A DNA stretch of 64,000 bases from the NCBI GenBank assembly GCA_015179025.1, contig WHUX01000057.1, positions 1 through 64,000 on the forward strand. The letters run 5' to 3'. Both the position numbers and the translations under genes were made by a program. This document shows positions 11,105-20,799 of the stretch, one piece after another. The notes below the pieces were generated by a model. The model searched no databases, was not told where the DNA came from, and saw only the letters and a program-made list of their open reading frames with translations. Source of the DNA: Terfezia claveryi (lineage: Eukaryota > Ascomycota > Pezizomycetes > Pezizales > Pezizaceae). Position 1 is the stretch's first letter; each line of letters starts with the position of its first letter.

Positions 11105-11754
11105 GTTTCCAGTTTGTATTCCCAGGTGTATTGATGTCTTCAGAGCTCAGACCGGAGTATTCATAGCTGTTGCATCCTTTCTAGCCTCACGTAAGGCATT
11201 GAAGTGTAGAATATCTTGTGCCACATTAGGTCCGCCTTTGATAGCGGTGAAATCTATGTCCACTTGCCAGATTTCTGCAGTTGCAAAAAAAGAAAGGCTG
11301 TTCGAGGTTTTTAGCCTGTTTGCGCATCGGGTCAGCCAACGTCAAGATTACCACACTACTGTCCTAAAAAATTTGGTGTCTAATCCCAAGTTATTCGCTA
11401 GCATAATTTCAATGTGAGCTGCATACCAAGACCAGACTTCCTACCAGTCTGGTTGGCACCACAGAAGAACACCTCCACAGAGGTTTAGATTTGTCGAGTA
11501 TAAAAGCACAATATATCTTGGCGCACTACCGGGTATGCAGCTCACATTGAAATTACCCTAGCGAATAATAACCCGAGTCTTTACGGTACACGATTCAGAT
11601 ATCTCGGTCAAGCTTAGGCTGTTAGTACCCTTGTCTTATTTATAAGCTACTGTCCTGTCGAAAGAGTCTGTATCATGTACGGGACTTTCTGTGTCACACC
11701 TTTGGACCTTGGCTACAGGAAATAAAGTGTAAATGTGTACAGGTTTCTGCATCC
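11105..11754. other. Unassigned region with a coding-like minus-strand fragment
   Basis: On the minus strand around 11145-11290 a frame reads AEIWQVDIDFTAIKGGPNV then AQDILHFNALREARKDA. It looks protein-like but I do not recognise it. A T-run near 11285 shifts it out of frame with an upstream segment, LADPMRKQAKNLEQP. It could be a fragment of a transposon or host gene. Confidence 0.25.
11386..11577. repeat. Short foldback (inverted repeat with inner hairpin)
   Basis: AATTTCAATGTGAGCTGCAT (about 11406-11425), preceded by GTTATTCGCTAG, is repeated in inverted form at about 11532-11576. The arms are about 42 bp with small gaps. Between them, CCAGACTTCC...CCAGTCTGG forms a further small dyad. 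It could be a miniature foldback transposon or a palindrome left by rearrangement. Confidence 0.55.
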
Positions 11755-11775
11755 GCGCAATATCCGCATACCACA

Positions 11776-12123
11776 ATGCCTTCTCAGCACATGGTCGAAA
11801 TCTGAGTCGGAGCGCTTGGTAGCATGGATGGAAGAGAATCAGGAAGAGCTACGAGGGAAGCAAATAAAATGGCATAAGCTTGTTAAAGAATAGGTATTCT
11901 CAAACGATAAGCATATCACAGTCAAAGAATTACAGACAAAGTGTCAATATGAAGCGCTCATGGAAGAAAACACGAGCAATGCAATAGCGCTCAGGGTGGG
12001 GAGTTAAAGCTGAAAACAATGAGGCTTCAATTAATGAGACTCTAGAGCGGAAATGTGCATTTTTTGGCGGCTGGATAAAATATGGGGGTCACGTCCGAAT
12101 GTGGAGCTTCAGCCAATATCTTA
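11776..12123 (+). pseudogene. Myb/SANT-like DNA-binding protein, copy B (broken)
   Basis: From ATG at 11776 the frame encodes SERLVAWMEENQEELRGK then QIKWHKLVKE, a TAG stop, and VFSNDKHITVKELQTK. After a frameshift it continues GVKAENNEASINETLERK and CAFF. One missing base then restores RLDKIWGSRPNVELQPIS and TAA at 12121-12123. This order (W..K.VKE.VF...HIT..., then a C-terminal LERKC.FFWRLDEIWG-like motif) matches fungal Myb/SANT-like proteins, some of which belong to PIF/Harbinger elements. It lies tail-to-tail against a Harbinger transposase fragment, as expected for such a two-gene element. Defects: one nonsense, two frameshifts. Confidence 0.6.
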
Positions 12124-12412
12124 ACACCTTGCCAGAATGATGCTCGATGCATACGGAAAAGGCTAAGAAATGCAGAATCAGAGTAGTCTTGAACATAAGT
12201 CTCAAGGATATCAACGTTATGTTGTCCTGCACTATCGCGAGAGAGTAGATATCGGTTGGAAATAATAACCTCTTGCATACCAAGCAAGTCCTCAATATCT
12301 TCCTCATAATCATCTTCCTCTGATGATGAAGATGCATATGCATAGGCATAAGCAATACTCCTTCAGTATTGATATCTTGCAGAGCTTGAGCTTTTCCTGA
12401 TGTTCGGGGCAT
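12090..12412 (-). pseudogene. PIF/Harbinger transposase N-terminal fragment
   Basis: The minus strand from ATG 12412 reads MPRTSGKAQALQDINTEG. After a frameshift near 12362 it continues with an acidic stretch SSSSEEDDYEEDIEDLL, ISNRYLLSRD, DILETYVQDYSDSAFLSLFR and MHRASFWQGVKILAEA. The acidic N-terminus and the FRMHRASFW block are typical of fungal Harbinger (DDE_Tnp_4) transposases just upstream of the DDE domain. The catalytic domain is missing: the sequence fuses at about 12100 into the Myb-like gene on the other strand, so a deletion removed the element's interior. Confidence 0.6.
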
Positions 12413-13930
12413 GGTGGTGATGATGATGATGTGAGTGTTGCTTACAGGAAATTCATTTGTATTGGTTTCACCCCTTTTGGCTAGTCTATGGCTTGCGCTA
12501 AAACCCCGTACATGATACAGAAATCTTTTGACTACCACTACTATCTTACTTGCGATAATACGGTACTCATATGCGGTCCCACCACCCGGAAAAACCGGGT
12601 GCGAGCGAATAGTCCACCAATACTATTGGAAGGAAGAAGATATGTATATAGGAAATCGGAAAGTGACTATTCCCAGCGATGATCAAAAGTGGGAAATGCC
12701 TTACAGACGCAACTATCGACTACAACCGTGAAAAACTTGAAGGTGACACCGCGAGCAGTCTGGATCGAAGTAATGAACAACCATTGGATACTCGTCTGCA
12801 AGGTCTGGTTGAAGTTGAATCGGATATTGGCCAAATAGAAAGTTACATGGCAAAAAGGCCTTTGTAGGGAATCTACCACTAAGGATCTCCGAAGAGAAAA
12901 TCATGTCACCATGTGTTATGCAACAACATGAACAGCGAACAATGCAATAATATGAACAACGAGTTGAAGAAGAGGAGGAAGTCTTTGATTGGAAGGAGGA
13001 TTAGTTGGAGATGATGGAATTGGTTACCGACATTCAGGTGAACATCACCTAGTAGCTGGACTGTGAACAATAACCACCTGCTAGCAAATAACCTACTGGA
13101 CCAATAACTCGAATAATCAAGCGGCTGCAAAGGCGAATAACAGAGACCATGACAATGACATCACACCCGCGGATTAGAGATACGGAGTCGAGATGGAGAT
13201 ACAGGACGAGTTGGAGAAATAGGACATGAAGAAAGTAAGGAAGTGTTTTTGGCGGAGATGTTGTGGGATAATTGGAGGTCTGGGGTTAAGAGATTTCCTA
13301 TGTTGAGTGATTTTGGAGGGGATTGGGGCTGTACGGGAATAGGTCCTACAGAAATAGGTGGGAATTGGCAGTAAGGGAATAGGTTGGATGGATTAGGCGG
13401 AAAAGCAATTACCTCATCTCTTCTCTCTAATGTGTTTGCTGTGTTTGGTATAATAGCTGTTGTTGTTACGGTACGGTCAGGAGGATTCCTAACCATCCCC
13501 GATGAAGGGGGTGTTACGGGGCGATTATGTTTTTTTTTCTGAGTCTATACGCCGTGGAGTCTAAGGCTATGAGACGGGGGGGATTGTGATGGCACCGATT
13601 ACTCTTAGAGAGAGCTACTTAAGTAGAATTTCGTTTGTCGAATGATTTTAGCTTAGGAACAATTGAATGGATAGATAGCTTAGCTTAGCTTAGTCAGGCC
13701 TACGAGAAGTGGGTATAAAGGTCCTTCAGCGGGGGAAAACCTGAGAAAGGAGAATGGACGGAGACAGCGAGCGAGACAGAGAAATAAGTCACATAACGAG
13801 CATACACACATACCGAGACACCGTGAACACAGACTGCGGTGTATGCCGACAAGCAACTAACAAGACAAAGCCCTTCTTCGTCCGTGTGAGTTTTGAGTCT
13901 TAACAGGATCATAATATGTATTATGTAGCT
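12413..13930. other. Decayed, gene-poor region between transposon fossil and ankyrin gene 2
   Basis: A plus-strand frame at about 12906-13190 reads as a Gln/Glu-rich helix if its many TAG codons were CAG (QRVEEEEEVFDW, LEMMELVTDIQ, ITRIIKRLQRRI). That is consistent with CpA-to-TpA decay of a coiled-coil region, possibly the tail of a Myb-like gene. A proline-rich minus frame (13161-13496) has no domain. At 13505-13520, GAAGGGGG followed by TGTTACGGGG resembles a polypurine tract and LTR start, but no LTR end was found. 12667-12904 encodes an unrecognised open frame (KLEGDTASSLDRSNEQ). Confidence 0.3.
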
Positions 13931-14130
13931 AGAGAAATCAAGTATCATGATGTGGATACAAACAAGCGGCTCAATACTTAAGCAAAGAGAAAGAAGAAAA
14001 GATATAGTCAAATTCAGCTACAGCAATGAGAAGGGCGTTACGCCAATAGCCACCCCCACGAGAATAAAGAAGGAGATGACAACATTACAAGCCGCAGCCA
14101 GGAGTACTCCCTGAATTGAATGGTAAAGAC

Positions 14131-16684
14131 CTATAGAACCTGTTCCCCAACCATGTCAATCTTGCTTGTCAGCAGCTCCACCACGGGCTGACAATTACTT
14201 CTATGCGCTTCGTCGAGTGCAGTCACCCCCTTGCTTGTTTTCAGATCGAAATTCGCACCGCTCTCTAGCAACAATCCCACGATTTGGACAGTGCCATGAC
14301 GAGCAGCAAGGTACAGTGCGGTCTCGCCATCGGAGTTTGTGGCATCAATGCTTGCGCCTTTGTCCAGCAGCACTTTCACAATCTCCAAATGGCCGTTCTT
14401 GGCTGCCATATGAAGCGCGGTCCAATTCCGGTAAGTCATGACATTAATGGTTGGGCCTTTGTCCAGCAGCACTTTCACGACCTCCAAACGGCCCTCCTCG
14501 GCTGCTAGATGAAGCGCGGTCCCTTCGCAGGTTACGCTGACATTAATATTTGCGCCTTTATCCAGCAGCAATTTGACTACCTCCAAATGGCCTCCCCTGG
14601 CTGCCCTATGAAGCGCGGTCCGATTCTCGTCAGTCATAGCGTCAATGCTTGCCCCCTTTTCCAGCAGCACTTTCACGACCTCCAAATAGCCCTTCTCGGC
14701 TGCCAGAGATAGCGCAGTCTGTTGCCAGTAGTCCTTCGCATTAATGGTTGTGCCTTTGTCCAGCAGCACTTTCACGACCTCCAAATGGCCGTTCTCGGCT
14801 GCTATATGAAGCGCGGTCTGTCGCCAGTCTACCCTGGCATTAATGGTTGCGCCTTTGTCCAGCAACACTTTTACGACCTCCAAATGGCCCCGCGCGGCTG
14901 CTATATGAAGCGCGGTAAAATTTCGGTCAGTCATGGTATCAATGGTTGCGCCTTTGTCCAGCAGCACTTTCACGACCTCCGAATGGCCCTTCTCAGCTGC
15001 TATATAAAGCGCGGTACAATTTCGGTCAGTCATGGCATCAATGGTTGCACCCTTGTGCAGCAGCACTTTCATGACCTCCAAATGGCCCTTCTCGGCTGCA
15101 ATATGAAGCGCGGTCCAATCCTGGTCAGTCATGGCGTCAATGGTTACACCATTGTCCAGCAGCACTTTCACGACCTCCAAATGGCCCTTCGCGGCTGCTA
15201 TATGAAGCACGGTCCAATTTGAGACTACCGTGGCATAAATGGTTGCGCCCTTGTCCAGCAGCACTTTCACGACCTCCGAATGGCCCTTTTCAGCTGCTAT
15301 ATAAAGCGCGGTACAATTTCGGTCAGTCATGGCATCAATGGTTGCGCCCTTGTCCAGCAGCACTTTCATGACCTCCGAATGGCCCTTCTCGGCTGCAATA
15401 TGAAGCGCGGTCCAATTCCGCTCAGTCAAGGCATCAATGGTTGCGCCCTTGTCCAGCAGCACTTTCACGACCTCCAAATGGCTCTTCTCGGCTGCTATAT
15501 AAATCGCGGTCCCATTCCAGTCAGTCATGGCATCAATGCTTGCGCCCTTGTCCAACAGCGCTTTCACAATCTCCAAATGGCCCTTCTCGGCTGCAATATG
15601 AAGTGCAGTCCAATTGTGGCTGGTCGTGGTATCAATGGTTGCACCCTTGTCCAGCAGTACTTCAACAAGGTCTGTTCGACCCTCTTTAGCCACAATATGA
15701 ATTGCAGCTTCACCAAAAACGTTTTTAGCATCAATGCTGCCTCCCTTGTCAAGCAGCCGATTCACGCTCAGTTCGGCTACGAAGTATCTTGCCCTCGTTG
15801 CTGGCACCAACAGGATCTCACCCACATTGCCCAATGCCGGCCAGGCCGTTTTCTTCCTAGCTTGGTGACCTTCTTGTCTCATTTCTGGCTCGCCATTTCT
15901 GTTGCCAGTGAGGCCCGTTGCAGTAGCACTGCGACATAATTTCAATATCTCCTCCTTCTTAGCCTTAAGCATCTCTGCCGTAACACCATTACCATGCAGC
16001 TCCCTACATAGGTCCTTCCATGCTTCCTTCGAATTCGGGCCTATTCTGAGGGCGAATGATGCAATCGAGTTCAAAGATGCAACTGACCCTCTGCGGTGGA
16101 GGCCTGCAAATATCTGCCCGAGCTGTTCCTGGATCGCGACAAACTGCGTGGTATGCTGTCTGTTCAGCTCTCTGAGTTGGACACTCTGGTTTGCGACGTA
16201 GCCACTGTATTTGGTAAAAAATTAGACATGGATGGCAGAGTATAGCTTCACAATACCAACGGGTGTGATCTTACGCCGTGAGGCTCGTATTGAACGCAGT
16301 AAGCATGCCAACATGCATTATAATTCTCTCCCTAAACCCAGCCAAATCCTCCAGGCCCCATCTCAGCCGATCAAAGGATACACTGTGATTTTCCATTAAA
16401 CTGTGGTATTTTTGGAGGAGAGCGTCCAGCTCCTTTATGATATTTTGTAATCCATCATGCAAAATCTTGAGGTCATTCGTGTCTTTTGCGCTTAAGGTGG
16501 AGCTGTTATTTCCGTATCCCTGATTGCATAGTTGGTCTTCGATTTGCTTGTATACAACGTGGAGGGATAAAATTTCTCGCGAGAAATTGCGGAATTGCTC
16601 GGGGGCGCCTGCGTACGCACTGTACACGTTCCACACGAGGGTCCCACCAGCCAGAAAATCGCCTACTGAAAACCCGAAACTCAT
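14131..16684 (-). CDS. NLR-N-terminal-like domain / ankyrin-repeat protein 2 (two exons, about 827 aa)
   Basis: Model: exon 1 16684-16275, intron 16274-16205 (GTAAGA donor, TACAG acceptor, 70 bp), exon 2 16204-14131; 410 + 2074 bp, in frame. An in-frame ATG at 16693 would add three residues. I prefer 16684 because it aligns with gene 1. Exon 1 encodes MSFGFSVGDFLAGGTLVWNV and a helical domain closely matching gene 1 (AYAGAPEQFRNFS, then EILSLHVVYKQIEDQL). The linker and about 16 ankyrin units follow. Compared with gene 1, units are more diverse (CTALYIAAEKGHSEVVK, QTALSLAAEKGYLEVVK) and no long identical blocks are visible. There is no NACHT domain and no in-frame stop. The role is inferred: a repeat-based recognition protein with an N-terminal signalling or effector domain. 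Confidence 0.8.
14134..15711 (-). repeat. Ankyrin array of gene 2: about 16 units of 99 bp
   Basis: 33-codon ankyrin units with the core HIAAEKGHLEVVKVLLDKGA and varied loop residues. Units 4-5 and 7-8 share the AMTDRNCTALYIAAEKGHSE pattern, a sign of an older partial duplication. The first unit (AIHIVAKEGRTDLVEVLLD) and the last two units match the corresponding end units of gene 1 best. Copy-number change therefore happened in the middle of the array. Confidence 0.88.
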
Positions 16685-17169
16685 AGTGGACACGGGAATT
16701 GGCTCTTGCGATTTGATTTAGCGGTGAATTCGAGTATAGGAAGTATCGGTGAAGTGCTACTGTACGTAAAAGGTGGGGTTTTCTATTTTTATCGTTCGCT
16801 ATGGAACGAATGAGAATCGCCTTGCTACTACCTGTAGGATCTGTACCGAATTGCAACCCTTGTCGTTGTGTCACCAGTCTGCCTCCAAAAGTATGGTGCC
16901 TCGAATTCAATTAGAGAGGTTTTGGACCCCTGTAGAATAGCTTGTAACCACAGTAACGCGACTAACTAATGCACCTTCTGGGTTCGTGCTTAAGGATGGC
17001 AGGGATTAAAAGATATCCAGATGACAACGATATCCAAACATCTTTTATAGATTTCTTGGCCCTATCTTCAATAACAAACATCTTAAGAGAGTTAGACTCA
17101 TGTCTTGGCATCAAAATCTCTTCACAACTCTATCTCTCTACCATCAAAATTTATATAAATCATATAGTT

Positions 17170-18068
17170 ATGTCTTAATCAACCTCCATATCAGAACATC
17201 CTACTCCAGAGCAGTCACAAGTAGAGACTTCTAAGACAACAAAATGACTACACTATACTCTACAGCTGAAACTACAGCTTATATGCTTATATACAAATAA
17301 TGGAGAGTGGTATATCAAGGAATCTCTAGAGACCACGTTTTGGCAGTATATTACTATACTCCTTAAAGAAATCACTAGCCATTAAGGAGCAGATATTCAT
17401 AAGAAGGTTATGTCAATGGTCAGTAAATGCAAAGCTAGCTTAGAACCTCGAAAGCAACTTACTGGAGTGGCTTTACCTCCAATAATAGATTTAGAACAAG
17501 CTATTGATTTATAGATTGAAATCTATAAATATTGTATGGAAAAAAAAAGGCTATCAAATCGGAAGCCTCTATTGAAGAAAATAAAGACAAAGCTATTGCG
17601 GAAGTTATAAGAGATAACCTCACCAAACGCTTAAGTAAAAAGTGAGATTTTCAAGCAGTAGTTAAGGCCTGTGAGGTTGTAGATCTCACAGCACCAGGGG
17701 ATACAATCTCGAAAAGGTGACAAATTCGATATAACCTACGTGCAAGCAAAAACGAGTCTAGCAATTGAAATAAATACAGATAAGTAATGAGAGATAATTT
17801 ACATAAATTAACAGAAGTTTTGATAGGATACATGACTAAAGCAACCTCAAATGCTTCCTTGGCCTCTGCTTTCGGTGCCTCTACTTCTGGTGCCTTTGCT
17901 TCTGGCACCTCTGCTTCTGGCGCCTCTGCTTCCAGCACCTCAGGATGAAAAGACTCAGAAGTTGCTGAATTGAAAGCCAAAGTCAGAGAACTACAAGATC
18001 TTAAAGAGGAAATGAAAGAGATCAAAGAACTTGTAATGCAGTTAGTGAAAGATAAGATGAGCAGCTAA
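17170..18068 (+). pseudogene. Harbinger element ORF1 (accessory DNA-binding-type protein), decayed
   Basis: The frame from ATG 17170 is broken by stops but reads SISEHPTPEQSQVETSKTT, ESLETTFWQYITILLKEITS, KKVMSMVSKCKASLEPR, LPPIIDLEQAIDL, then a Ser/Ala/Gly repeat and a C-terminal leucine-rich helix (VAELKAKVRELQDLKEE, MKEIKELVMQLV) ending SS and TAA at 18066-18068. The FW..I..LL and later K.V..MV spacing is reminiscent of repetitive fungal proteins with a trihelix or Myb-like fold, but I cannot name the family. A possible intron is visible near 17775-17815 (TACAGATAAGT ... TTAACAG). Its position tail-to-tail with the transposase suggests the accessory ORF that helps transposase bind termini. 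Confidence 0.5.
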
Positions 18069-18109
18069 AAAGAGAGGTATTCTCGCAAAGGGGGGGGGTT
18101 AACTCGATT

Positions 18110-19341
18110 GCTAAAATGGTCTAAGATTTGATTTCTTTCCCACAAACATGTCTAGCAATTCCACAAAAGCACTGATATAATATAATTAACTGATACCAAA
18201 GAAAGTCCTATTTTCTGTACACACTTCCATTCACTAGATGTAAATTGATTTAGTACATTTACAAATCCCCATTCTATAACAATGTAATATATAGACATGA
18301 CAACATTAAAAGCTTCCTGTTCAGGACTCAAAATACCTCTTCTAGCTCAATATGGGCTTCTAATTCCAAAGGCAGATATATATGCTGGGTCACTATAGAG
18401 ATATACCTACTCATGTCTAGGATTGCCTCGATCCGCTGGGTCCACTGGGTCCACTAAATTCAAGTTCACTAGGTCCGCTGGATTCATTGGATTCGCTAGA
18501 TTTGCTAAATTTGCTGGATTCACTGGATTCGCTAGATTTGCTGAATGCACTAGATTCACTAGATTCGCTGGATTGCTGCCACCAAATACCCGCCATAATA
18601 TGTCTTCTAAGCATGATTCCTGCCATAGCTTCCAATTACCTTTTGGGCTGAATTCTGGTCCATATAGGCTGCTAATGAGGCCATCTGGAGTAACAATACT
18701 TTGGAACTTAATCCCATAATAGCCCTTATGACCTGAATAGTATTACTGTTGATCTATTATAGGTCTTGTAATTAGATGAACAGTCCTATCAATAAATCCC
18801 CAAGTCTCTATCGACTCCCCCACAGTCTCATCAATAGTATTCACATATTATATAATTGTTGTAGTGACAGTCGTCCATGATCCCATATTAGCTTTCTGTA
18901 ATACTTCTTATATAGAAAGTCTATAAGATCAGTCATCACATAAGAGATTTGACTTTGAGATTTACCAAATATTTGTATTATATCCTTTAGGTGCCCCGGT
19001 GATACAAGTCGATAAAGAAATATACAAAGCCCTTGCTCTGTACACTTCGCATACTCGCCAGTCATCCTAACTGGCAAATCAACCTATTCTGCAAGCCTCA
19101 ATTCCCTGATAAGTTCTGCAATCTCTCTCTTTGAGAAACACAGATATTTTAGGCACTCTGTATCACCCCATCCTGAATCTATTAATAACCAGTTCTTCTT
19201 CTCATAGCTGATTAGAGGACGGTATTGGGGTATATCATTATTGTCCCCATCATTATCGTTATCGGATAAATCCATTGTAAGTGTATTAATGTATTGCACT
19301 ATTAGGGTTGCCACCAACATAAGCATGTTATCTGAGGTCAT
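18110..19341 (-). pseudogene. PIF/Harbinger transposase (DDE_Tnp_4 type), inactivated
   Basis: From ATG 19341: an acidic N-terminus (DLSDNDNDGDNNDIPQYRP), CTEQGLCIFLYRLVSPGHLK and QIFGKSQSQISYVMTDLIDF (helix-turn-helix region). The catalytic part follows after a small frameshift near 18845: TWGFIDRTVHL (first Asp), YSGHKGYYGIKFQ, VTPDGLISSLYGPE, VYLYSDPAYISAFG (second Asp), and YYIVIEWGFVNVLNQF (Glu). The triad is preserved, but stops interrupt the frame after RELRLAE, IIDQQ, PRHE, IRSPY and LLWNC. An unusual NLVNLxxANLANPxNP repeat lies between the two catalytic Asp motifs (18425-18577). Confidence 0.85.
18425..18577 (-). repeat. Short tandem repeat inserted in the Harbinger transposase domain
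   Basis: Degenerate 9- to 15-bp repeats (GGATTCGCTAGATTTGCT on the plus strand) encode about 50 residues of Asn-Leu/Pro/Val-Ala repeats on the minus strand, in a loop that in relatives is a short linker before the DPAY motif. Length is not a multiple of one strict unit. Confidence 0.7.
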
Positions 19342-19500
19342 TATGATATGTCATTGCTTGCTAATGATTACTAATAGGAGATAAGACAAGAGATATCTAC
19401 TAAGACCAAAACCTCTTTTTTCATATCTTTTAACTTACAAGGCTAAAAGTGCACTACATGGGTTATAAGATATCTAGCGTACAGGGGTCCAAAACCTCTC

Positions 19501-20349
19501 TATTGGTGTACAGCACAATATCCGTATACCAGGTTATATTTGTGAAACTAGTCTTGGCAGAATATATATGCATTTTATTTGCATAAGCATCTGTACAAAC
19601 TCTGTGCATAAAATATATAAACTACAATACAGATATTTTACAGGTCAATGGCATATACTACAGTAGGATGTGAGCGACTAGAGTATGTTAAGATTAAGTA
19701 TGCTAAATTCAGGTTTCTCAAATACAGGTTGCAAGGTATCAGGTATGTGATTGTAGTAAATACTACTGCAAAACAATCTCTTTTATAGTACCACTACTAC
19801 GGAGTATATATTAGCATATCTCATAATTCTCCAGTAAGAAATAAACTAACTCGAGAGCTTCTGTCCTCCTTAGTTCGTGATTGCTGGGTTATGCCATATA
19901 TTCTAATTTCCAACATTGACATGTATGTCTGCACACCGATATCAACTTCCAGAGACCGAGTGTCTGTAGAAACTTAACAACTAGGAAGCCCCTGACATCG
20001 GTTCTCACTAATACTTGTCCGGCAAAGTCACCTGAGTATGCCTAGCTAACTTTTACAGCATATTCAAATGAAACGGTAGATTCCCCTGAGGGTAAAGACT
20101 TTACGGACTCTTTTATTGGTAGTGGGGTAATTTCTTGACAACTATTCTATGTAGTAACTACCCCAAATCTCTTGGTCTGGTCTTGTCCACTTATACTAGC
20201 TCACCAGCAAATAAATTAGTTTCTACTAGGAGTGACTTTTGTTGCTATGGCAACCTCTATGCCCCTAGTCTTTATTGTTCCTCAGTATCATCTAAAGTAT
20301 CCAGGAAATGGCGCCACCTCCTAGAGGTATTCTATTTGGCCCAGTCATA
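19501..20349. other. AT-rich intergenic stretch
   Basis: No gene seen. The start (CAGCACAATATCCGTATACC) matches the flank that precedes the Myb-like fragments at 5762 and 11755. Later sequence is AT-rich with scattered short open frames (for example 20135-20350, 71 codons, no features). The 5' end of the downstream LINE may lie in the last 200 bp but I could not find its edge. Confidence 0.35.
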
Positions 20350-20799
20350 GATTGAGGCAAGGGAAGTAGCAAGGTGCTGCTAGAATTCAGTGATAGAGAA
20401 AGGGTAAAGAGGACAAGGTAATATATTCTTAAGGAAGTCACTAAGTAGTATGGGGTGCTTCCGGGGTTTGGTAAGGATAGTACAAGAGCTTTACTACAAG
20501 CCTATGCCAATAAAGAAATAGTAAGAATGAGTGCCAAGGTGAGGGAGACTGGGACCTCTATATCTCTCAATAGGAGAAACAAAGGAAGGAGGACAAGGAG
20601 GGTCTGAGAGTAAGGGATAGCCTTTTAGTAAAAAGAGTTATCGAAATTCACAAGAATGGTATAGTAATTTAGGACAGCTCAGTGAATAGATGACTTGAGG
20701 GGTTTGATTTTATATATAAGCAGGTGGAAGCAGAGGACAATATGCTGGAGTCAATTACAGTTAGACTGATAAGGCCAGCTAGCAGCATCCTAAACAGTA

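Larger units (their letters stand above)
13931..16878. repeat. Segmental duplication, copy B (ankyrin gene 2 unit)
   Basis: Counterpart of 1670-5592, same orientation, about 12 kb away. The shared 3' flank starts at AAATCAAGTATCATGATG. The shared 5' flank runs through GGGGTTTTCTATTTTTATCG and TTGCAACCCTTGTCGTTG (about 16852-16868). Copy B is followed by the Harbinger element at 16914. Beyond that element, sequence resembling copy A's upstream region (CACAATATCCGTATACCA) resumes, so the duplicated unit originally extended past the insertion site. Confidence 0.75.
16914..19500. mobile_element. PIF/Harbinger DNA transposon, full length but decayed
   Basis: The element begins GAGAGGTTTTGGACCCC (16914) and ends with its exact reverse complement (to 19500). 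The terminal inverted repeats are perfect over 21 bp. Flanks read ATTA on the left and TATTG on the right, giving a short TA/ATT-type duplication, compatible with the 3-bp duplications of this superfamily if the third base has changed. Inside are two convergent decayed genes, a plus-strand ORF1 (17170-18068) and a minus-strand transposase (about 18110-19341), the two-gene layout known for PIF/Harbinger. It is inserted in the upstream flank of ankyrin copy B. Confidence 0.85.

Noticed and set aside
13505..13700. Possible solo LTR starting TGTTACGGGG after GAAGGGGG
   Set aside because: No matching LTR end or flanking duplication was found, so it is only mentioned in the region note.
14284..15939. 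Long plus-strand open frames across ankyrin gene 2
   Set aside because: Antisense shadows of the repeat array, as in gene 1.
17651..18025. Minus-strand PEA-rich ORF (EAEAPEAEVPEAKAPE)
   Set aside because: Antisense of the Ser/Ala/Gly repeat of the plus-strand Harbinger ORF1, whose downstream leucine-rich helix and stop support the plus strand.
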